53,751 nt of DNA from Promethearchaeota archaeon. Lineage in GTDB: Archaea; Asgardarchaeota; Lokiarchaeia; Sigyniarchaeales; SOKP01. The position numbers were made by a program, and so were the translations under genes. The notes below the pieces were generated by a model. The model was not told where the DNA came from, did not search any database, and worked only from the letters and a program-made list of their open reading frames with translations. Positions 8,188-16,633 of this stretch are shown here, in pieces. The stretch is taken from assembly GCA_016840165.1 (NCBI GenBank), contig JAEOSU010000081.1, forward strand, positions 1 through 53,751, written 5' to 3'. Numbering within the stretch: position 1 is the first letter of the stretch; each line of letters begins with the position of its first letter.

Positions 8188-9003
8188 TTAATTATTATCT
8201 TGAATGGAAGTCATTATTTTCGCTAATAAGATCGTTTCATTATTTTTAAAAAATATATTTGCTTTTTCTAAAACTTCTAAATTTATATTTATTGTGGTTG
8301 TTTGTGAAAAAATTTTCATAAATTTTTCGATCTTTCGATTTCTAAACCATAAGTAAGAGTTCTTACTGAAGATTACGTTCAATCGAGCTTTTTTATCGGA
8401 TGGGACCAGATTTAATACCATCTTGGAATGATATTGATTTAATGACGGGTTGATGAGAATTAGTCCAATTTGCTTGAAGGAGTTGTTGTGTAATTCTTCA
8501 AAAGAAAGATAAGAATTAAAATCAATAACCCAATATTGAGAATTTAATTCGTACTCATTTGATTTTAGATATTCAAGAGCTTTTTTTATAATATTCTGGG
8601 ATTCCTGATTAATGAGTGAATTAGTTTTTTTTAAACTCCACCACTTTCTCCTAATATCTAAATAAATGATATTAAATCCGTGGGTACATAATCCTTCAAC
8701 AAGAGCATGTGGTAGATAATGTAATGAGTGTGAATTACTGATAAAAAGAAATGGCAAGTTCGGTTTGATTTTTATCATTAATGGGTTGAAAAGCAAATTC
8801 CATTTTTTAACATAAATTTTCTTATCTTCAAATTGTAAAAAACATGGATCAAGTGCGAGTTCAGTGATAGAATTGTTAGTTATATAATTTCTCCACCTAT
8901 GTTTAATCTTGTATATTTTCACAGAAAATAAAACAACGATTAAGATAATAATAATAATAGAATCAACTAAGATCCAGTCTACTCGAAAAATATCAAAATT
9001 CAT
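8188..9003 (-). CDS. Membrane-anchored protein with possible alpha/beta-hydrolase-like fold
   Basis: 271 residues. One transmembrane helix at about residues 10-28 (ILVDSIIIIILIVVLFSV) anchors the protein; the basic stretch after it suggests a cytoplasmic body. Residues 85-190 show an alpha/beta pattern (PFLFISNSHSL, then LCTHGFNIIYLDIR) like the first half of an alpha/beta-hydrolase, but no clear GxSxG nucleophile elbow is visible, so the site may be degenerate. It is the first gene of the operon with the nucleotidyltransferase, radical SAM and GNAT genes. Function unknown. Confidence 0.7.
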   Translation of the reverse strand: MNFDIFRVDWILVDSIIIIILIVVLFSVKIYKIKHRWRNYITNNSITELALDPCFLQFEDKKIYVKKWNLLFNPLMIKIKPNLPFLFISNSHSLHYLPHALVEGLCTHGFNIIYLDIRRKWWSLKKTNSLINQESQNIIKKALEYLKSNEYELNSQYWVIDFNSYLSFEELHNNSFKQIGLILINPSLNQYHSKMVLNLVPSDKKARLNVIFSKNSYLWFRNRKIEKFMKIFSQTTTININLEVLEKANIFFKNNETILLAKIMTSIQDNN

Positions 9004-9024
9004 GTTATTAAATCAATATTTTAT

Positions 9025-9342
9025 TCAGTTTGAAATAGCTTCATTAATCCAATCAATATATATTTTTGAACCATCCTCAATCTTTACGCCAACGCATTCT
9101 GGAAGCTCATAACTATGATTTTTATTTACAATATTTATTAATTCTTCTGATTTTTTTTCTGATGTTTTTATAATCAATAAAACTTCGCTGGCCTCTTCTA
9201 TTTTACCCTTCCAATGATAAATAGAAGATATGTCTTTTATTAAATTAACGCATGCCGCAGCCTTACTTTCAACTAAAATACGAGCGAGTCTTTTTCCATC
9301 TTCAAAATTAGGAACAGTAACATAAAATATCAAATTCTTCAT
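9025..9342 (-). CDS. cutA: CutA1-family protein
   Basis: Starting at the ATG at 9342 gives 105 residues, the usual CutA length; an in-frame ATG at 9390 would add 16 poorly conserved residues. The family core is complete: FYVTVPNFEDGKRLARILVE, AACVNLIKDISSIYHWKGKI, EVLLIIKTS, and the HSYELPECVGVKI strand near the end. CutA proteins form stable trimers, are linked to metal tolerance in bacteria, and have no settled role in archaea. The gene lies 21 bp upstream of the four-gene operon on the same strand and may be co-transcribed with it. Confidence 0.92.
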   Translation of the reverse strand: MKNLIFYVTVPNFEDGKRLARILVESKAAACVNLIKDISSIYHWKGKIEEASEVLLIIKTSEKKSEELINIVNKNHSYELPECVGVKIEDGSKIYIDWINEAISN

Positions 9343-9455
9343 ATTAATTTTTTGATAATCTTTGAAATCATTTAATATTTTGATTTTCAAAAAGAAATCA
9401 TTCTGAAAATTAAAAAATTAGTGTATCATATTAATTTAGATTTATAATAAAGTTG

Positions 9456-9764
9456 ATGAAGAGTAGTTTTGAAGAATGGTGGTATGATAAGATTTTTAAA
9501 GTATATTCCAAATCATACAAAAATCCACACGAAGTTTTATGGTTGTATAAAATCCTCAATCGACTCAAATTTCTTTTGGAAATTACGAATGATATCGAAT
9601 TGGTAAAAAATAGTTTGATTATTCTTATTAATCTTTTAGATAATGGCCCCTTAGATATTTATGAAAAATTTGGGAAAGATATTAGAAATTTACCTACAAA
9701 TGAACGTAAGAAAGTCAAAGAACTATTAAAAAAAACACTTATTCTGGAAAAAATAAAAAATTAG
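9456..9764 (+). CDS. Small hypothetical protein, 102 aa
   Basis: A short helical protein beginning MKSSFEEWWYDKIFKVYSKS, with a Lys-rich end. The ATG at 9456 is preferred over the in-frame TTG at 9453. It has no Cys clusters, signal peptide or membrane segment. The alternation of hydrophobic and charged residues at about 30-70 suggests a small helical bundle. It is divergent from cutA and followed by a longin-like gene on the same strand after 180 bp. Not recognised. Confidence 0.6.
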   Translation: MKSSFEEWWYDKIFKVYSKSYKNPHEVLWLYKILNRLKFLLEITNDIELVKNSLIILINLLDNGPLDIYEKFGKDIRNLPTNERKKVKELLKKTLILEKIKN

Positions 9765-9946
9765 TGATTTTTGAATTAAATCTTTGAAATTAATATCAAT
9801 ATAAAATCGGTTCCTTTCAAAAAAAGAAATTATAAATATTTAGAATATTATTAATTATAAAAAAAATAACAGATTTTTAAAAATCTACCCGTTATTTCTA
9901 GTTATTATAAATATGAGAGTTGAAATATTCCTGAAGGTGATTCAAG

Positions 9947-10672
9947 ATTTTACATAATTTTTACCTAATACATCAATATACAGGTATTTGCTTAATTCAT
10001 AGAAAATACGGAACTATAGAATTTAACCAAGATTTAGTTTCGGGCTTTTTAACCGCACTTAAAGATTTTAGTGTCGAATTTTCCAAAGGAAGCGGAGAAC
10101 TCAAAATCATAGATATGCAGATTTTCTACCTATTATTAGTATTCAAGGAAGGAATTCTCTGTACTGCAGCAGCTGATAAAAACGACGATGCAAAGATTAC
10201 CCACAAGGTTTTAAGTGATATTATTGATAAATTCACTGATGAATTTGGAGGATTGATTGAAAATTGGTCAGGGGATGTAAGGATTTTCAAGGGCTTTGAA
10301 AGCGTTATTGATGAAATGTTAATGATTGGTAAAGTTGCGGAAATCCAATTGAAGATCCCAATATTAAAAATATATGAAAAAGATTTTCGCAAATCTCAAC
10401 AAAAAATCATGAAAAAAGGCTTAATTTTGTCAGAAGAAGATCTACGGGTAGCTCAAAATCAAAAACCAAAGTGGACTCTAAAAAGACTTCCTGCCCAAGT
10501 CATTACCCAAGGGTTTTTGGATAAGGAAATGTATAAAATTGCACATTTAGCTGATGGCTTTCATACTATTCCGGATATTGCTGAAGAGAGCGGAAAACCA
10601 GTAGGAGACATCCAAGTGTTAATTGATGATCTCGATGATTTAGGACTGTTAAAGTTTATTGAAATTAAATAA
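9947..10672 (+). CDS. Longin-like protein with winged-helix-like C-terminus, apparent ATT start
   Basis: The first ATG in frame (10115) lies inside the conserved fold. The frame is open back to 9941, and upstream codons read LHNFYLIHQYTGICLIHRKYG, then DLVSGFLTALKDFS, the first strands and helix of a longin or roadblock-like fold. The only plausible upstream start is ATT at 9947, six bases after GAAGGTGA (9933-9940), a good Shine-Dalgarno. This gives 241 residues. Residues 1-130 are longin-like; about 165-241 resemble a winged helix (MYKIAHLADGFHTIPDIAEE). Longin and roadblock folds bind or regulate small GTPases in eukaryotes and are abundant in Asgard archaea. An alternative is a sequencing frameshift hiding an upstream ATG. 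Confidence 0.75.
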   Translation: MLHNFYLIHQYTGICLIHRKYGTIEFNQDLVSGFLTALKDFSVEFSKGSGELKIIDMQIFYLLLVFKEGILCTAAADKNDDAKITHKVLSDIIDKFTDEFGGLIENWSGDVRIFKGFESVIDEMLMIGKVAEIQLKIPILKIYEKDFRKSQQKIMKKGLILSEEDLRVAQNQKPKWTLKRLPAQVITQGFLDKEMYKIAHLADGFHTIPDIAEESGKPVGDIQVLIDDLDDLGLLKFIEIK

Positions 10673-10700
10673 AGTATCCTATCTGGTTGAAAAATACTTT

Positions 10701-10880
10701 TTAGATGAATTTGTAATATTTAACATATTCTCTTAAGAAAGGATTATATCTAAAACCTATTTCATAATGGTAACGACATTTGGGGCATACATAGATCGTA
10801 GCATTAACGCCAAAAGTTCCTTCACATGGTTTCTGATTCATGAGCGCTCCACATTTATCGCAATATACTATTTCTGACAT
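10701..10880 (-). CDS. Small zinc-ribbon protein, 59 aa
   Basis: ATG at 10880, stop at 10701-10703. The protein begins MSEIVYCDKCGALMNQKPCE and contains two CXXC knuckles, C7/C10 and C32/C35, a typical single zinc ribbon. The Tyr-rich tail (YHYEIGFRYNPFLREY) has no recognised role. It lies between the longin-like gene and rtcB and is divergent from rtcB. The paired knuckles and a full small frame support a real gene. It may bind nucleic acid or protein; function unknown. Confidence 0.65.
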   Translation of the reverse strand: MSEIVYCDKCGALMNQKPCEGTFGVNATIYVCPKCRYHYEIGFRYNPFLREYVKYYKFI

Positions 10881-10993
10881 ACTCTTACTTTAAACTTTAG
10901 TAATAAAAACTCCTCAGATTTTTGCTGATTAAAATGGTGAAACAGAAAAAGATTCAAAAAATTTATGAAATTAAAAAAACTTATTTGTTTAGA

Positions 10994-12466
10994 ATGAATG
11001 TGAATAAAATTGAAGAAAATATTTATGAAATTTCACCCTCAACATTAATGGCTCGTGTAGAGGGAACAATTAAGAAATTTCAGATGAAAGTTCCTGTTCA
11101 TATTTATGCTAATGAGTATATCTTAGAAAAAATTAAAAAAGACAGAACTCTTGATCAAATTTGTAATGTGGCATGCTTACCAGGGATTCAAAAGCATGCT
11201 ATAGCACTTTCAGACGCACATCAAGGATATGGTTTTTGTATCGGTGGTGTGGCAGGAACAGATGCTAATGAAGGTATGATTTCGCCTGGAGGTGTAGGCT
11301 ATGACATAAATTGCGGAGTTAGGTTGTTAAGGACAAACCTTTTTCTAGATGATATAAAACAAAAACTTCCTTCACTCCTCAATAGGATGTTTAAAAATAT
11401 TCCTTCAGGTTTAGGCTCAAAAGGAAAATTAGATATTAGCTATAGAGATTTGGATGAGGTTTTAGATACTGGTTTAAACTGGACACTAAAAAATGATTAT
11501 GCCATTGATCAGGACTTAAAGCATTGTGAAGAGAATGGATTTTTGAAAGATGCCAATTCAAAATTAATTTCTGATAAAGCTAAACAAAGAGCAATAAATC
11601 AACTTGGATCATTAGGTAGTGGAAATCACTTTTTAGAAATTCAGAGAGTGGATCAGATATTCAATAAGGATATTGCTAAAAAATTAGGTATTGTAGAAAA
11701 AGATCAAGTTACCACGATGGTCCATACGGGATCGCGTGCTTTAGGTCATCAAGTATGTTCAGATTCACTCAGAAATATCGAAAAGGCAATGAAAAAGTAC
11801 AATATTGAAGTTCCGGACAGAGAGTTAGCTTGTGTTCCAGCAAACACAAAAGAAGCTAAAGATTATTTAAGTCAAATGGCGTGTGCAGCAAATTTTGGAT
11901 TTTGCAATCGCCAATTAATAACTCACTGGTTACGAGAATCATTTCAACAAGAATACAATAAGACTATAGATGATATAGATTTTCACCTTATATATGGTGT
12001 TTGCCATAATATTTTAAAGATTGAAGAGCATGAGATTAATGGAAAAAAGATGTATTTGAATGTGCATAGAAAGGGTGCAACTAGAGCGTTTCCTCCCGGT
12101 CATTCTGAAATACCTAATGATTATAAAAATATTGGACAGCCAGTATTAATACCTGGAACTATGGGATCTGCCTCATATCTATGTGTAGGAAAACCAAAAG
12201 CTATGGATCTTTCTTTTGGTTCTACAGCGCATGGCTCAGGTCGAGTGATGTCAAGATCGAAGGCAACTAAAAAATATTGGGGCTCTAAAGTAAAGGATGA
12301 TCTTAGTAATAAAGGTATATTAGTAAAAGCAGCATCAATGAAAGTTATCGCTGAAGAAGCTCCTGGGGCTTATAAAGATATTGATCAGGTTGTTCAAGTA
12401 AGTCATGATCTTAATATTATTGAAAAAATAGTTAGATTAGTCCCTGTTGGAGTCGTTAAGGGATAA
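10994..12466 (+). CDS. rtcB: tRNA-splicing ligase RtcB
   Basis: The ATG at 10994 gives 490 residues, close to the usual archaeal length; upstream TTG (10922) and ATG (10934) would add a non-conserved basic leader. Metal-site and guanylation motifs are present: SDAHQGYGFCIGG, GGVGYDINCGVR (Cys ligand), SLGSGNHFLEI, MVHTGSRALGHQ, and FGSTAHGSGRVMSR, whose His takes the GMP. No intein is present. RtcB joins 2',3'-cyclic phosphate and 5'-OH RNA ends, completing archaeal tRNA splicing. Its cofactor archease is the next gene, convergent with a 3-bp gap, and two tRNA genes in this window look intron-bearing. Confidence 0.97.
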   Translation: MNVNKIEENIYEISPSTLMARVEGTIKKFQMKVPVHIYANEYILEKIKKDRTLDQICNVACLPGIQKHAIALSDAHQGYGFCIGGVAGTDANEGMISPGGVGYDINCGVRLLRTNLFLDDIKQKLPSLLNRMFKNIPSGLGSKGKLDISYRDLDEVLDTGLNWTLKNDYAIDQDLKHCEENGFLKDANSKLISDKAKQRAINQLGSLGSGNHFLEIQRVDQIFNKDIAKKLGIVEKDQVTTMVHTGSRALGHQVCSDSLRNIEKAMKKYNIEVPDRELACVPANTKEAKDYLSQMACAANFGFCNRQLITHWLRESFQQEYNKTIDDIDFHLIYGVCHNILKIEEHEINGKKMYLNVHRKGATRAFPPGHSEIPNDYKNIGQPVLIPGTMGSASYLCVGKPKAMDLSFGSTAHGSGRVMSRSKATKKYWGSKVKDDLSNKGILVKAASMKVIAEEAPGAYKDIDQVVQVSHDLNIIEKIVRLVPVGVVKG

Positions 12467-12469
12467 GGC

Positions 12470-12907
12470 CTAAATATCAAAAACGATATCGATTTGAACT
12501 CTATCTTTTTTTTCCTCAATATTCATAAAAGAATATGTGATAGCTTTGACTTCAATTCCTATTTCATGATATTGCTTGTTAAATTTTTCTCCTTTAGCTA
12601 GAGCTTTTAAGTAATAGCTATTATCTTTTAAAATAATTGATTGCACCTCAATTTCACTAAAAAGTAATCCTTCAACATCGAAGATATAAAGAAATTCAGT
12701 TAAGAAATCAATAGCAAGTGCATATTTATCTTCTGATTCGATCTTAAGTTCCTTTGATACCTTATGCTTTATTTTATCTAGGTTTGGTGAGATCGTAGCC
12801 ATAAGACTTAAAGCTACTTGAGAAAAAGCTTCTTCAAGATTTCTTCCCCAACTTCTTACTTTTACATCAGCAGTATGTTCTATAAATTCATAACCTGCTT
12901 TCTTCAT
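12470..12907 (-). CDS. Archease, RtcB cofactor
   Basis: 145 residues, full length for the family. The opening GYEFIEHTADVKVRSWG with its acidic and His residues and the C-terminal DRVQIDIVFDI, which supplies the last metal-binding acidic residues, are typical. Archease speeds RtcB guanylation and multiple turnover. The gene faces rtcB across only 3 bp, so the two are neighbours but on opposite strands. Confidence 0.95.
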   Translation of the reverse strand: MKKAGYEFIEHTADVKVRSWGRNLEEAFSQVALSLMATISPNLDKIKHKVSKELKIESEDKYALAIDFLTEFLYIFDVEGLLFSEIEVQSIILKDNSYYLKALAKGEKFNKQYHEIGIEVKAITYSFMNIEEKKDRVQIDIVFDI

Positions 12908-13020
12908 TATTTATGACTCGTTCTTAAATATTATCAATTAGAGAATTTGCTTTTTATTAAATTTTTTCTAAAAATATTTTCTTAGGACTTTAAATTTTTC
13001 AATCAAAATTATTCTATTGT

Positions 13021-13518
13021 ATGCTATATACAATTCTGGATGATTTAATCTTTTATCAAGTCTTAAGAGTTGTTAATAAATTAATGAATTTCGAAATAAG
13101 ACTATATCAGTATTTTCATCAAAAAACACGTATCTATCCTCAAAATGTAATTCATATCAATAAATTTATCTTCTTTATTGTTAATAATGAGGATTATTTC
13201 ATTGCTAAAGATTACCTCAATAGTATTCGGAAAGAATTAGTTAAAAAAGTACTTATTATTCGAGCAGAAAATACACTTATAAACTTAATATATAGCCTAT
13301 TTCCAGATCTCTATATTCATGATATAAAAATTGAATGGAATGTTTATTCTGGAAAAAGAGAGATTTCGATATGTTTTCTTTCATTTAAGGAACGAGGAGT
13401 CGCGGTTGGATGTAATGGTGATTATATTAAGACTGTAAATCAACTTTTAGAAAAAAATGTTAAATTTCAAAATGATGAAAAACCAATTAAAATTAATTGT
13501 ATATCTTATAGTAATTAA
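13021..13518 (+). CDS. Hypothetical protein with a KH-like segment
   Basis: 165 residues with alternating strands and helices. Near the C-terminus, RGVAVGCNGDYIKTVNQLL resembles the GxxG loop and flanking helices of NusA-type KH domains (compare AIGxxGxNIxxxxxLL). The middle region (residues 45-110) could hold a second degenerate KH or a ferredoxin-like fold. It begins MLYTILDDLIFYQVLR. It lies between archease and carS, whose 3' end it faces. The KH reading suggests RNA binding but the loop is imperfect, so the call stays tentative. Confidence 0.6.
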   Translation: MLYTILDDLIFYQVLRVVNKLMNFEIRLYQYFHQKTRIYPQNVIHINKFIFFIVNNEDYFIAKDYLNSIRKELVKKVLIIRAENTLINLIYSLFPDLYIHDIKIEWNVYSGKREISICFLSFKERGVAVGCNGDYIKTVNQLLEKNVKFQNDEKPIKINCISYSN

Positions 13519-13524
13519 TTATAA

Positions 13525-14298
13525 TTACCATGGAACATCCTTTAAACCTATAAAATATGCAACTGTATTTGCTATGATACCGACTGAAGGGGTTAAAATG
13601 AGAAGAAAGGTAATCATAAATATGTCAGGTGCCAAATAAGTATCGGGGATAAAAAAGCTGGGAATTGATGCGAAGATTATTGCAATTCCAGCAAAATCTA
13701 ATGAGTCTATCACCCAAAAGGGTTCTCCGCTTTCAATTTTAAATCTTCTCTTTAAAAATGAGCCTACCAAATCTCCAATTCCTGCACCATATGAACATAG
13801 AATAATTCGTAATACTATGATAGCAAATCCAAAGGGCATAGTTCCACCTATAAAATAATATTGATAATAGAATATATCATTATAAAGTTTATATATTCCA
13901 AGAGGTATTCCAATATCAGGAATAAACCTGATAAAATCCCATAAAAGTAGAAATAACAAAAATATACCTAATGAAATAGGGATTCCAATATAAAGAGGAC
14001 CTTTTATTAATCCATTCCAAGTTTTATGGTCTCCTAATATTCTTCTTCCATCTCTCCAGTTTTTCCCCCCATCTACAGGTTTTCCTTTCCCAACAATCAC
14101 CATTCCAGCATTCGATATGTATGCAGGAACAATAAATAACAAACTAAAAATCAATAGAGCGATCCAATCCGCCCACGAATAAAGTAATGAGATGAATACA
14201 AAATCTAAAAAGAGCAAACATGTAAAAAATATTGTAAGATATTTTGCAATGTTTGTATTTCGTTTCTTTTTATCATCTTGATTGTTAGTTGTATCCAT
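13525..14298 (-). CDS. carS: CDP-archaeol synthase
   Basis: 257 residues from the ATG at 14298; an in-frame TTG at 14313 would add five. Several transmembrane helices are evident (about residues 20-45, 45-60, 108-130, 155-180 and 205-250). Family motifs are VGKGKPVDGGKNWRDGRRI followed by GDHKTWNGLIKG, and GIGDLVGSFLKRRF with DSLDFAG. The enzyme makes CDP-archaeol from CTP and unsaturated archaetidic acid in archaeal phospholipid synthesis, in the membrane. This marks the host as using ether lipids of archaeal type. Confidence 0.94.
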   Translation of the reverse strand: MDTTNNQDDKKKRNTNIAKYLTIFFTCLLFLDFVFISLLYSWADWIALLIFSLLFIVPAYISNAGMVIVGKGKPVDGGKNWRDGRRILGDHKTWNGLIKGPLYIGIPISLGIFLLFLLLWDFIRFIPDIGIPLGIYKLYNDIFYYQYYFIGGTMPFGFAIIVLRIILCSYGAGIGDLVGSFLKRRFKIESGEPFWVIDSLDFAGIAIIFASIPSFFIPDTYLAPDIFMITFLLILTPSVGIIANTVAYFIGLKDVPW

Positions 14299-14533
14299 TA
14301 TTGTTTCAATCAATTATATCTCAAATTAGATATTCTAATATTAAATGAAAATTAAAGGTTATTAAAGTAGTTTGATTGTACTAGAGTATTAATAATATTG
14401 TTCCGCAAATAAAAATCTTTTAAAAGCCCGACAATAATATTATCAATTACTGACTTGGTTATAGTTAATTGTAGTTTTAAAATGATATTAATTATTTATC
14501 ATCCAGTCAATAATTTTTAGATTAATAATTAAT

Positions 14534-14542
14534 CTTATATAG
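14534..14542 (+). promoter_or_regulatory. Possible TATA box upstream of orc1/cdc6
   Basis: CTTATATAG lies about 60 bp before the TTG start of the orc1/cdc6 gene, leaving room for a start site some 25 bp downstream and a leader of 30-odd bases. In DNA this AT-rich the match is weak evidence. No BRE was scored. Confidence 0.25.
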
Positions 14543-14601
14543 GAGTTTTGCATTCGAAATTATAGTTGTTCGTATGGAAAAAATTAATATGGTGACGATG
14601 A

Positions 14602-15924
14602 TTGTTGACTAATCCTAACAAAAATGAAGATATGTCCTTTAATATCGATAAATTTTATAAAGATTATCTAAAAGGACCAACTATTTTTAAAAAACGAGAG
14701 GCTCTTGAGCCATCATTTATACCTAACGAACTACCTCATAGAGATTACGAAATAGAGAAAATAGCTGCCATCACAGCATGTGCTTTAAAAGGAGATGTCC
14801 CCCCTAATCTACTCTGTTATGGAATGACCGGTACTGGAAAAACAGCTACTATAAGATATATAAGTCAGAAACTGGCCCAACATTGTAAAGGACATACGCC
14901 TTGGTGGGTTTATATTAATTGTAATGTAGTATCAACACCTTATCGAATATTAGCCCATATTTATAATACAATTAGCCAAAAAGAAAAAATTCCTCCAACA
15001 GGATTACCAAAAGATATAATTTTCAAAAAATTGTTAGGTTTATTGGATATTCGTATCAACAATTGTATCTGTTTTCTTGTATTAGATGAAATAGATATAT
15101 TGATAGGGAAAAAGGGAGGAAATGAGATACTATATGACTTGACTCGGTTAAATGAAAATTTAGATTATTGTCGCACCAGCCTAATAGGGATATCTAATAA
15201 ACTAAAGTTTATCGACTATTTAGATTCAAGAGTAAATTCCAGTTTAGGAGAGGAAGAACCTATAGTTTTCCATCCCTATAATGCAAACCAATTAGCGGAT
15301 ATTCTCAAACAAAGAGCAGAGATTGCCTTTCCCGATGGAGTAATCGAGGATGGAGTTATTAAATTATGTGCAGGATTAGCTGCTAAAGAACATGGAGACG
15401 CAAGGAAAGCTTTACAGCTTTTACGCAAGGCAGGGGAGATAGCTGAAAGGAAACATAATAAAACAATTTTAGAGTCTTATGTTCAGAAAGCTCAAAGAGA
15501 TATTGATAAAGATCAAGTTGTTGAGTATATTCTTTCAATGCCACTTCAATCTCAACTCACCTTAACTGCGATCTTTTTATTACAGAAATATGGAAAGGGA
15601 CATATAATTACTTCGGGAGATATATATGATGTACATACAGAACTCTCTAATAGAATTCCGGGGGTGAAACAATTAACTAAAAGAAGAATTAGTGATTATA
15701 TTAACGAATTAGCTTTAGCAGGACTAATTTCAGCTATTACAAAATCTATGGGGCATTATGGTAGGACCAAAATTATTAACCTTGATATCAACATGAATTT
15801 GGTGGAACGCATCTTGAACCAAATACCTAAAATAAAGATAGCTAATTTGCTGAATATCAAACCAACTCTTTTACAAATGGATAAAGTAAGGTTAAAAAAT
15901 AACGTTTTCAAAAAACTACTTTAA
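14602..15924 (+). CDS. cdc6: Orc1/Cdc6 replication initiator
   Basis: 440 residues from a TTG start at 14602 (a second TTG at 14605), placed 6-9 bases after GGTGA at 14591-14595. AAA+ motifs: Walker A GMTGTGKTA (about residues 74-82), Walker B FLVLDEIDIL, sensor-type GISNKLKFIDYLDSRV. The C-terminal winged helix (about 310-400) should bind origin repeats. The family loads MCM at origins. It opens the replication cluster with DP1 and DP2 as next functional genes; the next gene is convergent and its stop overlaps by 4 bp. Confidence 0.95.
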   Translation: MLTNPNKNEDMSFNIDKFYKDYLKGPTIFKKREALEPSFIPNELPHRDYEIEKIAAITACALKGDVPPNLLCYGMTGTGKTATIRYISQKLAQHCKGHTPWWVYINCNVVSTPYRILAHIYNTISQKEKIPPTGLPKDIIFKKLLGLLDIRINNCICFLVLDEIDILIGKKGGNEILYDLTRLNENLDYCRTSLIGISNKLKFIDYLDSRVNSSLGEEEPIVFHPYNANQLADILKQRAEIAFPDGVIEDGVIKLCAGLAAKEHGDARKALQLLRKAGEIAERKHNKTILESYVQKAQRDIDKDQVVEYILSMPLQSQLTLTAIFLLQKYGKGHIITSGDIYDVHTELSNRIPGVKQLTKRRISDYINELALAGLISAITKSMGHYGRTKIINLDINMNLVERILNQIPKIKIANLLNIKPTLLQMDKVRLKNNVFKKLL

Positions 15925-16604
15925 GAAGAGAAATCCCAGTTATTTATTTGGTTTATAATATTCTCAAGAAAGTAAATAGCTAATTCCTCATTTTCTTTTT
16001 TTAGATATAAAAATAATTTAATAAGATGTTTGCAAAACATCTTAGCTTTAGCTCTCCTTGTTTCAAAATCGTGGCAATTATGTAATAATCTTTGTTCTTT
16101 AATATTTATATTTACGATATAACTCTTTTCTGATGTTCCTTTAATTTCTGCTTCAAGAATTCCCTTTTTTTTATCAATGATAGTAATATCAAGAGCATCA
16201 TCTGAAACAGTCACAGCTCGATTTAAGGCTCCATTATCAGCAATTTTTTTTATGAGATGATTGAAGTTATTTTCATTATTAATTTGAATCCTTTTCACTA
16301 TTTTTTCTCTCCTCTTTCGATTCATGATATTTTCTTTAATTTTAATTTGTCGCAACCTCTGCCATTCTATAAATTTTTGGTTTAACTCATCTGAGAGCCT
16401 AAGAAGTGAATTTTCCTCCGAAACGAGTAATCCTTTTGTTAATGCATCTTTGATGAACACTGATGCCTCTTTAGGATCAAATATAAAGTATTCAAATATC
16501 ACTTTATATAAGAGATCTTCATAAGAAATAGAGGGTAGATCAATTATTTTCCAAGTATAAAGAATCATATCATCTGGATTATCACGAGGGACAGAAATTT
16601 TCAT
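15921..16604 (-). CDS. Archaeal protein with SWIM-like zinc motif, next to DP1
   Basis: 227 residues. The N-terminal 65 residues look like a small helical domain (EDLLYKVIFEYFIFDPKEAS), similar to archaeal DUF2240-type proteins as I recall them. The C-terminal part holds NCHDF at 176-180 and FCKHLIKLF at 190-198, a CH...CxH arrangement like a SWIM zinc finger, which usually binds DNA or protein. It is 29 bp downstream of DP1 on the same strand, so co-transcription with the polymerase subunit is likely. A role in DNA replication or repair is inferred from that position alone. Confidence 0.75.
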   Translation of the reverse strand: MKISVPRDNPDDMILYTWKIIDLPSISYEDLLYKVIFEYFIFDPKEASVFIKDALTKGLLVSEENSLLRLSDELNQKFIEWQRLRQIKIKENIMNRKRREKIVKRIQINNENNFNHLIKKIADNGALNRAVTVSDDALDITIIDKKKGILEAEIKGTSEKSYIVNINIKEQRLLHNCHDFETRRAKAKMFCKHLIKLFLYLKKENEELAIYFLENIINQINNWDFSS

Positions 16605-16633
16605 TGATAATAACCTAAATTGTGTTTAACTTA

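Noticed and set aside
14313..14602. Replication origin with ORB repeats upstream of orc1/cdc6
   Set aside because: The region is AT-rich and well placed, but I found no repeated ORB-like sequence, so no origin is annotated.
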